From Defluviitaleaceae bacterium (GTDB lineage: Bacteria; Bacillota; Clostridia; Lachnospirales; WQUN01): 43,637 nt of DNA. The notes beneath the pieces are model-generated. The model was not told the DNA's origin, searched no databases, and saw only the letters and a program-made list of their open reading frames with translations. The stretch is taken from contig WQVC01000010.1 of NCBI GenBank assembly GCA_009781765.1, positions 1 through 43,637 on the forward strand. The letters are read 5' to 3'. A program made the position numbers and the translations under genes. Below, one piece after another: positions 7,116-14,845 of this stretch (position 1 is the stretch's first letter; every line of letters begins with the position of its first letter).

Positions 7116-8561
7116 ATGAAAAAGCCGATTAAAATTGCCGTGCTTGTTGTAATCGTGTTGGCGGTTGTTGCGGGCAGCGTGATTTACATGATGCAACCGA
7201 CGCCCGTTCGCGTGACGGAAATGCGATATCAAACCGCCGTTTTGAGCTTCACGGAGCAGGGCGTCGTTGTTGCGCAAAACACCATGCTTGTTTTTGCGGG
7301 AGCGCAGGGCGAGTTGAACGAATTATACGTTCGCGAGGGGCAAAGCGTTTCTGCCGGCGATGCGATTCTGAGCGTAAACACCACCGCGCTTGAATTGCAG
7401 CTCATGCAGGTGCGAAGCGGAATTTCCGGGCTTGAAGCGCAGCTTGCAAATGTCGGTGCGGAGGCGACGAACTCTCGTCGTGCGTTGGAAACAACCCGCA
7501 CAAGTCTGCGCGGAGAATTGCAGGCGATTAACGCCCAAGCGTCCGAGGCGGAGCGCGGCATTGCGAATCACCGCGAGGCTCTTGATGAGCAGCTTCGCGT
7601 TCAGCAAATTTTAATCGACCGTCACGAAGCCGACTTGGTGAACGCGAGCGAAAATTTTTCGCGCGTCGGAATATTGTACAACGCGGGAGTCGTTCCGCGC
7701 GTGGAATACGAAAATGCGTGGGCGGCGGTTGTCGCGGCGGATTCGGCAGTTGATGCCGCTCGCGGACAATATTTAATTATTGCCGCAGGAACGCCGCAAT
7801 CCGGCGCGGAACATTTCGAGGGGATTCGCGCATCGCTTGAAGCGCAAATCGACGGAATCACGCGCGAGCTTGCAACCGACCGAACAACGGCGGCGCGAGC
7901 AAATTTCGAAGCACTCATCGCCGTCGAGTTGGCAAATGTTGCGCGGCTCGAACACGAACTTCAAAACACCGTCGTAACCGCCCCGATTGACGGCGTAATT
8001 ACGACGCTTCATGCGCAAAATACGAATTTTATCGGCGCGGCGTTACCGGTTGCGGAAATTACCGCACCGGGAGCGCGGCTTGTTGAAGTGTATGTATCCA
8101 CGCAGGATGTAAGCAGCATTCGCTACGGCGACGTCGTGGGCATTACTTTGCGGCAACGCGCCGGCGATATTTATTTTTCCGGACGAGTCGAAGAAATCGG
8201 CGACACCGCCGTTCCGCGTTTTACCGCGCTCGGCGTGGAAGAACGCAAAGTTAATGTGCGAATCGAACCCGATGTTCCGCAAGATGTGCGCTTCGGAATC
8301 GGATACGGCGCGGATGTGACTTTCTATGTATATCGTGCGGAAAACGCGCTTGCCGTGCCGCGAACCGCAATTTTTCGACCGGACGGCGGGTACATGGTGT
8401 GGGTTTTAGCCGACGGAACGGCGGAAGCCCGCCGGGTTACAACCGGAACGGAGCTTCGCACCGAAACGATTATAACAAGCGGGCTTGCCGAAGGAGAATT
8501 TGTCATAAATGACGCGAACAATCGCGACATTCGCTCCGGAGCGAGGCTCAGGGCTGAATAG
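7116..8561 (+). CDS. Membrane fusion protein (HlyD/RND-adaptor type) of the efflux operon
   Basis: A 481-residue protein with an N-terminal membrane helix (about residues 6-26) anchoring it to the outer face of the membrane. It contains a split lipoyl/barrel-sandwich domain: GELNELYVREGQSVSAGDAI near 70-90 and TVVTAPIDGVI near 287-297. A long coiled coil (about 95-285) lies between the halves and beta-barrel segments follow. This is the adaptor class that works with MacB-like permeases. The ATG at 7116 has GGAGG 7 nt upstream; the open frame extends to 6960 only because it crosses element A. The last 14 bp overlap the convergent anti-sigma gene. Confidence 0.88.
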   Translation: MKKPIKIAVLVVIVLAVVAGSVIYMMQPTPVRVTEMRYQTAVLSFTEQGVVVAQNTMLVFAGAQGELNELYVREGQSVSAGDAILSVNTTALELQLMQVRSGISGLEAQLANVGAEATNSRRALETTRTSLRGELQAINAQASEAERGIANHREALDEQLRVQQILIDRHEADLVNASENFSRVGILYNAGVVPRVEYENAWAAVVAADSAVDAARGQYLIIAAGTPQSGAEHFEGIRASLEAQIDGITRELATDRTTAARANFEALIAVELANVARLEHELQNTVVTAPIDGVITTLHAQNTNFIGAALPVAEITAPGARLVEVYVSTQDVSSIRYGDVVGITLRQRAGDIYFSGRVEEIGDTAVPRFTALGVEERKVNVRIEPDVPQDVRFGIGYGADVTFYVYRAENALAVPRTAIFRPDGGYMVWVLADGTAEARRVTTGTELRTETIITSGLAEGEFVINDANNRDIRSGARLRAE

Positions 8562-9669
8562 GGACGGCGATTCGTTCGCCGTTGACGATAACCGCCGCAA
8601 CGTCGTCGATGTCGATGGGGCGATTCGGCGACGCGAACCATGAAAAACAATCCGGGCCGATTCCGCCGCCGCCGCCGAGTATAGGTCTGTTGAACAGGCG
8701 ACCTTCGTATTCAATGCGTATGTCGAACCACGGGAAATCCGACCCGTACTCGTGATTGCCTTCGAGGTATACGCCGAAGGGACTCAGCGACATGAAATCA
8801 ATATGCAGGCTTTCTCCCGCTGAAACATCTCTCCAAACAATCGGGCGAATGCCTAAATCGCTTGTGTTTACCGTCATGCGCCAGTCGCCCTCAATCAGCG
8901 GCAAAATTTGCCCGGTGTAGTGTCCGAAATATTCGACGCGCAACATGACGAGTTCGATGCTTTCCGCTAAAGGCATACCGGGGTCGCCCTGAAGGCGCAT
9001 TTCATGGTACGTAGTGTTTGTTTCGGCGTCGAAGTTTAAGCGTTGGCTTGTCATTCCGCCGCGCCCGACCGGTTCGCCGTCGATAAAGATTGCAAATGAG
9101 GGGTTAGTGTCCGTTGACAGGCGATTTTCGCCGCTGATGTCCTGCACGGAAACGTATGCAAGAATAATATGGTCGATTTGTTGCGCACCAACAACTTCGA
9201 CGCGAATATCTTGGTCAACTGCGTAGGCGGGATAAAGCGGCGGAATCGCGAACTCGCCGAAATTCGCGTTGAAGCGGGCAAGAAAATTTTCAAGTCCGCC
9301 GCCGCCGGCAAAAATTACGCTTGATGTGATTAAAAACACTGCGACCACTGCCGCAATTGCAAATACTTTTTTCATGGGAAATTTCCTCCTGATAATTTTT
9401 TCCGGCTTCGAGGGAATGTGCGGCAACTCACACGCGTCCCCGGTGAAAAGGGGCTTTGCCCCCGGCTTCGAGGGAATGTGGGGCAACTCACACGTGTCCC
9501 CGGCGAAAAGAGGCCTCGCCTCCCCGGTGAAAAGGGGCTTTGCCCCTACAATCGCGCTTAATGCGCGTTTTTTTATGTTTTCTGTATTTATTTCGGAAAA
9601 CTCGGGCGTGTACGCCAAAAGCTCATCGAGCTGTTTTTCCGATAATTCCGACGCTAATGGCTTGTGCAT
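8548..9669 (-). CDS. Putative membrane anti-sigma factor (DUF4179-like) with in-frame 20-residue repeats
   Basis: A 373-residue protein encoded directly after the ECF sigma gene, overlapping it by 16 bp, as anti-sigma factors usually are. Order: a cytoplasmic N-terminus (1-45, LSEKQLDELL), a repeat-encoded linker (about 47-90), a membrane helix (about 103-121) and an extracytoplasmic beta-rich domain resembling DUF4179-type proteins. The linker holds two tandem 20-residue units, each containing GDxCELPHIPSKP, encoded by the 60-bp DNA repeat at 9402-9550. The ATG at 9669 has AAGGAGG upstream. A second ATG at 9375 (MKKVFAIAAVV) has AGGAGG 9 nt upstream, so a 275-residue short form lacking the cytoplasmic part may also be made. 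No zinc-finger anti-sigma motif is evident. Confidence 0.7.
   Translation of the reverse strand: MHKPLASELSEKQLDELLAYTPEFSEINTENIKKRALSAIVGAKPLFTGEARPLFAGDTCELPHIPSKPGAKPLFTGDACELPHIPSKPEKIIRRKFPMKKVFAIAAVVAVFLITSSVIFAGGGGLENFLARFNANFGEFAIPPLYPAYAVDQDIRVEVVGAQQIDHIILAYVSVQDISGENRLSTDTNPSFAIFIDGEPVGRGGMTSQRLNFDAETNTTYHEMRLQGDPGMPLAESIELVMLRVEYFGHYTGQILPLIEGDWRMTVNTSDLGIRPIVWRDVSAGESLHIDFMSLSPFGVYLEGNHEYGSDFPWFDIRIEYEGRLFNRPILGGGGGIGPDCFSWFASPNRPIDIDDVAAVIVNGERIAVPIQP
9402..9550 (-). repeat. Tandem 60-bp palindromic repeats inside a gene (F-family copies 1 and 2)
   Basis: Two units begin at 9402 and 9462, exactly 60 bp (20 codons) apart, and a partial third follows. Each has CGGCTTCGAGGGAATGTG, then GGCAACTCACAC, then TCCCCGG. 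GGGAATGTG can fold against CACACGCGTCCCC, and each unit is trailed by a small GGGGC/GCCCC hairpin. The same unit occurs between genes at 11709, 31007 (inverted) and 39616. Here it is read in frame as protein without breaking the gene. Confidence 0.85.
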
Positions 9670-10220
9670 AAATTTCCTCCTTTCAGGAGCTTTCGCAGTT
9701 TCAACTTGCTTTGATACAGGCGATTTTCGACTTCCTTGACGGGAAGCGAAGTGTTTTCGGCAATTCGCGCCGGCTTTTCTTCAAAGAAGAATCGGCGTAT
9801 AACGATTTCCCGATTCGGCTCGGTCAAGGATTTTATTGCGGCGTAAAGTTCGGCGTGGGACTCTTTTTCCATGATTCCGCTCAGCAAATCGTCGTCGCTT
9901 GCGGCAATGGCTTCCGTGAGTTCGGCGATTTTATTTTTCGACAGCCGCCTGTACGCATCAAGAGCCTTGCTCCGCGCCAAAATCGCCAGGTACGTTTTAA
10001 ACGAACCGCGCTCGGGGTTAAACGAACCGGGATTTTTCCACACGTGAACATATACATCGCTGATGCATTCCTCTATATCCTGCGTTGTTCCCGTGCCGTT
10101 TAAAATACCCCCCGCCACAACCCACAGCAATTTGCTGTACGTTTCTATCATATGAAGAAACGCATCGCGGTCGCCGGTTGCGATTTTTCGGATTAACACG
10201 TCGTCTTGCAAAATTTGCAC
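9654..10220 (-). CDS. ECF-type RNA polymerase sigma factor
   Basis: A 188-residue sigma-70 family protein. Region 2 (about 25-92) includes DIEECISDVYVHVWKNPGSF and RGSFKTYLAILARSKALDAY. Region 4 (about 128-178) ends with ENTSLPVKEVENRLYQSKLK, the DNA-recognition helix type. Regions 1 and 3 are absent, as in ECF factors. It should direct polymerase to a small regulon when released by the membrane protein encoded downstream. The start is GTG at 10220; the upstream AAGGAAAGAGG gives an awkward spacing, so the exact start is less certain. The target promoter motif is unknown. Confidence 0.88.
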   Translation of the reverse strand: MQILQDDVLIRKIATGDRDAFLHMIETYSKLLWVVAGGILNGTGTTQDIEECISDVYVHVWKNPGSFNPERGSFKTYLAILARSKALDAYRRLSKNKIAELTEAIAASDDDLLSGIMEKESHAELYAAIKSLTEPNREIVIRRFFFEEKPARIAENTSLPVKEVENRLYQSKLKLRKLLKGGNLCTSH

Positions 10221-10293
10221 CCTCTTTCCTTTTTCTTCGCGCGCTTTGATTTATAGTACGACGACTCGCGTCGAAACACTTAAAAAAATTTTT

Positions 10294-10375
10294 AAAATCG
10301 TGCGAAGCGCGATTTTATGTCAAAGTTTTGATGAAACTTTTTCAAAAGTTTCCGGGGTTCGGGGCAGAGCCCCGA
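10294..10375. repeat. Hairpin cluster, copy 2
   Basis: Contains AAAATCGTGCG/CGCGATTTT (10294-10316), AAAGTTT/AAACTTT (10322-10340) and TTCGGGG/CCCCGAG (10358-10375). It belongs to the same family as the clusters at 4444, 24771 and 39397. It lies between the divergent sigma factor and FliD-like genes. Confidence 0.65.
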
Positions 10376-10393
10376 GACATTTTTAAACTACAC

Positions 10394-10422
10394 TTGCAAT
10401 TTTCCAAATATCGGTGTAGAAT
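10394..10422 (+). promoter_or_regulatory. Candidate promoter of the FliD-like gene
   Basis: TTGCAA (10394-10399) and TAGAAT (10417-10422) have a 17-nt spacer and would give a leader of about 30 nt. A second -10-like TATAAT at 10436-10441 has no matching -35. No sigma-28 (flagellar) promoter was recognised. Confidence 0.5.
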
Positions 10423-10457
10423 AAACTGTAAATACTATAATATGAGGGGGAGTATAT

Positions 10458-11642
10458 GTGAACATACGTTTTATGGCACAAAACATGCTGATGCAGGACG
10501 GGTTTTTCAGGCGTCCGACAGTACCGCCCGCGTGGACAAATCCCGCGAATAACCGCAACACCGAAGCCGCGCCCGAAACAAACCCGGCGATAAGAACGGC
10601 AGGGCATAATATTCGCGCGGCAATGGATGTTTTGTCGGGCAGAAGTCAGTCGGTAATTGTCGGCTTGACGTCCGATAACGGCGTGGCGACGGTTCAGGTT
10701 GATACCGCTCGCACGATTGCTTCGTTAGCACCGCAAAATACGACAATCGACGTTCGGCAAACGGCGTCGGCGCAGGTCAATGAAGGCGACGACATCGACG
10801 CCGACGCACCTTGGCTTGCCGGGGATTTCACCTTCGAAATTGAAGCCGACGGCAGGGTCGAAGAATTTACCATCGCGGTAACGGCCGACGACGATAACGC
10901 CTCTGTTCAGCGGCGCATGATGGAGGCTGTTAATGCAAGCGACATCGGTGTTCGCGCGGCTGTTACGGCGGATAATACGGCCGGCACGAGCCGCTTAACA
11001 TTCACCGGCACGCAAACAGGAGCGGAAAATTCCTTTGAGGTGCGCGATGTTGACGGCGGTACGCTTGCTTCCGCTATGGGCGTTACAGCGGCAACAACCG
11101 AAGCACGAAACGCTGTGTTTACGGTAAACGGCGGCTTCGAGCGTCAATCGCAAACCAACGAAGTGGTTCTCGGGGCGGGCGTTACCGCAACTTTGCAGGG
11201 TGAAGGCAGAACGGAAATCACCTTTCAACGTTCCGCAGAGGACACCGTAAGCGCGGTTACAGACCTTGTAGGTGCGGTAAATGCCGCACTTCGGAACGTA
11301 AATGCAAGCCAAGGTCGCGGGAACGCCGCATTTGTTTCGGATATTCACGCGATGAACAGAACATTCGAATCGTCGCTCGCCCGCGTCGGAATCGGCATTG
11401 CGGAAAACGGGCAGCTTACGATTGACCAATCCCGTCTGCAAGCCGCATCCGAAGACGGAAGCCTCGACAGAATGTTCAACAGCAACACGGGCTTCGCCGG
11501 CAGATTAAGCCGCATAGCCGATAATGCCGCAAGCTCTCGGCTTTATAGAAACACGCCGTCGCCGGTAAATGTCACCGCCCCGAACGGCTTCGATTTCAAT
11601 AATGCAAACGACCCGTGGTCTATGCTGAGTTTGTTCGGCTGA
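10458..11642 (+). CDS. FliD-like (flagellar cap / hook-associated protein 2-like) protein
   Basis: A 394-residue protein. Its central part has the Flagellin_IN/FliD pattern: IDVRQTASAQVNEGD near 95, FTIAVTADDDNASVQRRMME, then SRLTFTGTQTGAENSFEV. The C-terminal part resembles FliD (AVFTVNGGFERQSQTNEVVL near 215 and GVTATL). It ends in a helical segment with ARVGIGIAENGQLTIDQSRL, a FliD C-terminal feature. No signal peptide is present, as for proteins exported by the flagellar type III system. The start is GTG at 10458 with GAGGGGGAG upstream. No other flagellar gene is in the window and the chain is shorter than typical FliD, so it may be an orphan flagellar part or a relative used elsewhere. 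Confidence 0.7.
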   Translation: MNIRFMAQNMLMQDGFFRRPTVPPAWTNPANNRNTEAAPETNPAIRTAGHNIRAAMDVLSGRSQSVIVGLTSDNGVATVQVDTARTIASLAPQNTTIDVRQTASAQVNEGDDIDADAPWLAGDFTFEIEADGRVEEFTIAVTADDDNASVQRRMMEAVNASDIGVRAAVTADNTAGTSRLTFTGTQTGAENSFEVRDVDGGTLASAMGVTAATTEARNAVFTVNGGFERQSQTNEVVLGAGVTATLQGEGRTEITFQRSAEDTVSAVTDLVGAVNAALRNVNASQGRGNAAFVSDIHAMNRTFESSLARVGIGIAENGQLTIDQSRLQAASEDGSLDRMFNSNTGFAGRLSRIADNAASSRLYRNTPSPVNVTAPNGFDFNNANDPWSMLSLFG

Positions 11643-11659
11643 TATGTCGGGTTTGCAAT

Positions 11660-11691
11660 AAAAAAGCAGCGCAGTGATGCGTTGCTTTTTT
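11660..11691 (+). terminator. Rho-independent terminator after the FliD-like gene
   Basis: AAAAAAGCAGCGCA pairs with TGCGTTGCTTTTTT around GTGA, with one mismatch. It lies 18 nt after the stop codon and ends in a T-run on the plus strand; the A-run on the other side could also serve the minus strand. Confidence 0.8.
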
Positions 11692-11708
11692 GTTGCGCAG
11701 GAAATTGC

Positions 11709-11900
11709 TCCGGCTTCGAGGGAATGTGCGGCAAATTATAGTGAATCAATTTGATTTGCGTCCCGTCGGCGTTAAGTGCATTGTGGTGAGCGACCGGTTG
11801 TTTTCGGGTGTTTTCCCGAAAATGACAACGAGCGAACCGTTTACAATGCATAGCCGACGGGACGCTTCTTAATTTGATTCACTATACACATTCCCTCGGT
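11709..11900. repeat. F-family palindrome copy 3, split by element B
   Basis: CGGCTTCGAGGGAATGTG at 11711-11728 and the following GCGGCAAAT are the left part of an F unit. Element B begins at 11737, and after it comes CACATTCCCTCGG (11887-11899), which is the reverse complement of CCGAGGGAATGTG. Element B is therefore nested between two inverted F-type half sites. Confidence 0.6.
11737..11886 (+). mobile_element. Palindromic element B (structured core, TATAGTGAATCAA ends)
   Basis: A 150-bp element bounded by TATAGTGAATCAA and TTGATTCACTATA, a perfect inverted pair with TA at the outer edge, as in IS630/Tc1-type elements. The next arms GCGTCCCGTCGGC/GCCGACGGGACGC are a perfect 13-bp pair. The core (about 11778-11852) is homologous to that of element A but carries GGTGAGC/GCGAACC, that is tandem G-A mismatches where A has Watson-Crick pairs. 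It has no coding capacity. It lies between the convergent FliD-like and HlyD-like genes. Confidence 0.8.
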
Positions 11901-11929
11901 GTCCGATGCGTTGCTCTTCATCGCAAAAA

Positions 11930-13966
11930 TCACTCCATTCTGCTCACTCGCCCGTTGACGCTTAATTCCCTGCTGTGACTCGTAATCACGGGCGTGTTCA
12001 TTCCCATGAAACCCATGTAAACGGCGGTATTAAAATCGTCGGAATCAATAACCCGAACGCTCCTCCGCACGGAAATGTATTCCGTTCCCAGTGTTCCGGG
12101 TCGGCTTTGCACCGTCCATACATAGTGTTGACCCATTGCGCCCGCAAAAACGGCTTCGTTGGGAACAATCATTTGATGAACCCCTGTTTGTACGCGAAAA
12201 TGTACGCGGACAAATTCGCCGCCGCTGAATTTGTCGCTTTCGGAAACAAGTTGAATATTCAGTGTGTCGCCGACAGGAGTTATGCTGTACACGAAGCCCC
12301 GGATGCTTATGTTCGAGCCGCTTTTATAAATGTTCGCTTTGCTTCCGACTTCGATAAATCCGGCTTCCGAAACGGTGGTCGAAAATTCTACTACGAAGCG
12401 ATTATTATTTACGCCGATGGTTGCGATTTTTTCCCCCTGTGAAATAAATTGCCCTTCTGTTTTGTTTACGGCCGTTACTATGCCTTGGCGATTAGCCGTT
12501 ATGCTTGCAGACCCGGACGTTGCAGCAAGGGCGGATTGGTCGGCGCGTAAATCAATTTGGGTTCGCTCGATGTCAAGATTTATGTTTCGGAGTTCCGACT
12601 CAAGCGCGAGTCGTGCGTCGTCTGCTTGGGCAGACAATCCTCTTTGCGCTGCTTCCGAATTTGCTTTCGCCCGCTCAAATGCTCGTTCGGCGTCGGCAAG
12701 ATTTATTTCTGCCTGCCTGAGATTTTGCGCCGCTGCCCGCGCGCTTTCGTCCAGAGCAAGCAAAGCATCGTCAACCCTTCTTTGTGCGGCAAGAATTTCG
12801 TCCTGCCGACGAGCGGTTGCCGCAGATTCTGCCCGCTCCAGTATCGCCACAGCATTTTCGTAAGCGCGGGTTGCGTCGTCTGCGGCATTTTTTGCTTGCG
12901 CGACAAGAGCTTCCGCATCTTCTGCGGCTTGATTGCGCTGTTCTCTGTCTTGTGCGTTGAATGCGTTTCTTGCTTGCTGCAAATTTTCGGCGGCTTGCTC
13001 CGATAAAGCATTGCTTTCGTCACGATTAAGCCGCGCCGATGCAACCTGACTTTGAGCTGCATTTATTGCATCATGGGCGGCGGAAACTTCCGCCCAATCC
13101 GCATACGGGCCGAGAGTATTGAATCTTTGCCATGCTATATTGAGCTGTTGTTGCGCGGCGTCATATGCGAGTCGGTTGCGTTGCAATGCGGTTTGGGCGG
13201 CGTCCCGGGCGTTTTGATAATTTCGTGCATCAAAAGTCGCCGCAGTCAAACGTCTTGCGTCTGCAAGATTTGTTTCGGCGTTTTGCAAATCAAGCAATCG
13301 GCGTTCGAGGGCGATTGACGCTTCCTGTATGGCGAGCCTGTACGTGAAATCATCGAAATTGTCGTATTGCAGTTCATGCAGTGCAGCCTGCGCCAGATTA
13401 AGTTCGCGCCTGTTTCGTTCGCGGTCGGGCGATATTTGCGAAAAATTATTCGTATCAATTGACGCTTGCTGCGCTTGCAGAAGTTCCGCCTGCCGACGCT
13501 CCAAATCAGATGCGGCATCATCAACAGCCCATTGAAGCCCTTGCAGGTCATCGGGCGATATGTATCCCAATGTTCGAATATTATTTTGAATATCCGCACG
13601 TTGCATGTTCAGGCGCGTAAGCTGATGTTCTGTTCGTTCTATGTTGGTAAGCAACCCGGCAACAGCTTGTTCATTGGGATTATAAATTGCGATTACCGTG
13701 CCGGCGTCAATAAAATCTCCTCGGCTTATAAATATTTCATCAACCCATCCGCCGGAGCGAGCGAAAATATCAAATGTTTCCGAAAACTCCACCACGCCGC
13801 GAACTTCCAATTCTCTTGTAATTTGGCCGCTGTGCGTCATGGCTACGGTTACGCGCGGCAAGGAGAAGTTGTAAATCGTTCGTGAAAAAAACACCAACAC
13901 CAAAATAACCGCGATATAAATATATAAAATTTTTCGCATTTTTTTCTTATTAACGCCGGTTTCCAT
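11930..13966 (-). CDS. Large HlyD-like membrane fusion/adaptor protein
   Basis: A 678-residue protein. An N-terminal membrane helix (about residues 12-31) is followed by a first half-lipoyl segment (GWVDEIFISRGDFIDAGTVI near 72-91). A very long Ala/Gln/Glu/Arg-rich coiled coil (about 110-480) comes next. The second half follows (ANRQGIVTAVNKTEGQFISQ) and then beta-barrel domains. The coiled coil is roughly twice that of the 7116 protein. ATG 13966 has GGAGG 6 nt upstream; a TTG two codons earlier would touch that site. It starts 12 nt after the permease stop, so it belongs to a sugar-type import operon, an odd partner for an adaptor normally seen with exporters. Confidence 0.82.
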   Translation of the reverse strand: METGVNKKKMRKILYIYIAVILVLVFFSRTIYNFSLPRVTVAMTHSGQITRELEVRGVVEFSETFDIFARSGGWVDEIFISRGDFIDAGTVIAIYNPNEQAVAGLLTNIERTEHQLTRLNMQRADIQNNIRTLGYISPDDLQGLQWAVDDAASDLERRQAELLQAQQASIDTNNFSQISPDRERNRRELNLAQAALHELQYDNFDDFTYRLAIQEASIALERRLLDLQNAETNLADARRLTAATFDARNYQNARDAAQTALQRNRLAYDAAQQQLNIAWQRFNTLGPYADWAEVSAAHDAINAAQSQVASARLNRDESNALSEQAAENLQQARNAFNAQDREQRNQAAEDAEALVAQAKNAADDATRAYENAVAILERAESAATARRQDEILAAQRRVDDALLALDESARAAAQNLRQAEINLADAERAFERAKANSEAAQRGLSAQADDARLALESELRNINLDIERTQIDLRADQSALAATSGSASITANRQGIVTAVNKTEGQFISQGEKIATIGVNNNRFVVEFSTTVSEAGFIEVGSKANIYKSGSNISIRGFVYSITPVGDTLNIQLVSESDKFSGGEFVRVHFRVQTGVHQMIVPNEAVFAGAMGQHYVWTVQSRPGTLGTEYISVRRSVRVIDSDDFNTAVYMGFMGMNTPVITSHSRELSVNGRVSRME

Positions 13967-13978
13967 AATCAACCTCCG

Positions 13979-14845
13979 TTACCTCAAGGCAGACAGTTTT
14001 ACGCCTTGTTCAAAATATTCTTGTCCGTATAAAAAAATCCAGACCATCGGCAACATATAAAACACCGATGCCGCAAAAATTAAACCGATATCGCCTTGCC
14101 CTAATCGGTAAAGCACAACCGAAAGCGGTTCAAGTGCGTTATCGCGCAAAAATACCATAGGATGTTCAACCATCGCCCAACTGTCTGCAAAAGTCAAAAT
14201 TATCAACGCCGCAACGCCGCTTTTTGACATGGGCAGAGCAATGTGAATAAATTGCTTGAAATGATTTGCGCCGTCTATTTGCGCCGCTTCAAAAATACTT
14301 GCGGGTATGCCTTTCATGCTTTGCCGCATTACGAACACGGCAAAGGGGCTGAAGCCGAGGGGCAATATGATTGAAGCGTGCGTATTTAAAATTCCCAAAG
14401 TGTCGGCCATAATAAAATTAGGTACGAGAGTTGCCTGAAACGGCAAAACCATCACGATTATGCAGACGCAAAAAATAATTTCATTGAAGCGTGATTTCCA
14501 AGCCGTAAACCCGTATGCCGCCAACGAACCGACAACAACGTGCATGGCAACAACGGACAGCGTTAATTTTATCGAGTTCATAAAATGGTCAAGATACGCG
14601 GGTGTTCGGAACAGCAAAGTATTGTATTGGTTCAGCGAAATCCGTTCCGGAATCAGCCTGTATTGTACATAGCTTATTTGCCCGATTAGTTCGTGGTCAA
14701 AAAAATCGTGTGTATCGCCGTAACTGCGTGCAATTTCGCCCGGCGTCATAAACGAATTTGTAAAAATAATCAGCAGGGGAATGATATATACGAAGGCAAA
14801 CGCAATCAAAAATATTTTCACGACTATGTCCTTTATTATACTCAC
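13979..14845 (-). CDS. Carbohydrate ABC transporter permease, MalG type
   Basis: A 288-residue inner-membrane permease with six hydrophobic segments. The canonical cytoplasmic EAA loop IFEAAQIDGANHFKQFIHIA at residues 185-204 docks the ATPase. With the MalF-type protein encoded upstream it forms the membrane channel of a CUT1-like sugar importer. The GTG at 14845 overlaps the upstream stop (GTGA), pointing to translational coupling; a second GTG at 14821 has AAAGGA 7 nt upstream and is an alternative. The longer open frame to 14953 overlaps the upstream gene and is not used. No ATPase gene is present in the operon. Confidence 0.88.
   Translation of the reverse strand: MSIIKDIVVKIFLIAFAFVYIIPLLIIFTNSFMTPGEIARSYGDTHDFFDHELIGQISYVQYRLIPERISLNQYNTLLFRTPAYLDHFMNSIKLTLSVVAMHVVVGSLAAYGFTAWKSRFNEIIFCVCIIVMVLPFQATLVPNFIMADTLGILNTHASIILPLGFSPFAVFVMRQSMKGIPASIFEAAQIDGANHFKQFIHIALPMSKSGVAALIILTFADSWAMVEHPMVFLRDNALEPLSVVLYRLGQGDIGLIFAASVFYMLPMVWIFLYGQEYFEQGVKLSALR

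Noticed and set aside
9402-9550. A CRISPR array, suggested by regular 60-bp spacing
   Set aside because: Only two to three units, no unique spacers, and the whole unit including the in-between sequence repeats; no cas gene is nearby.
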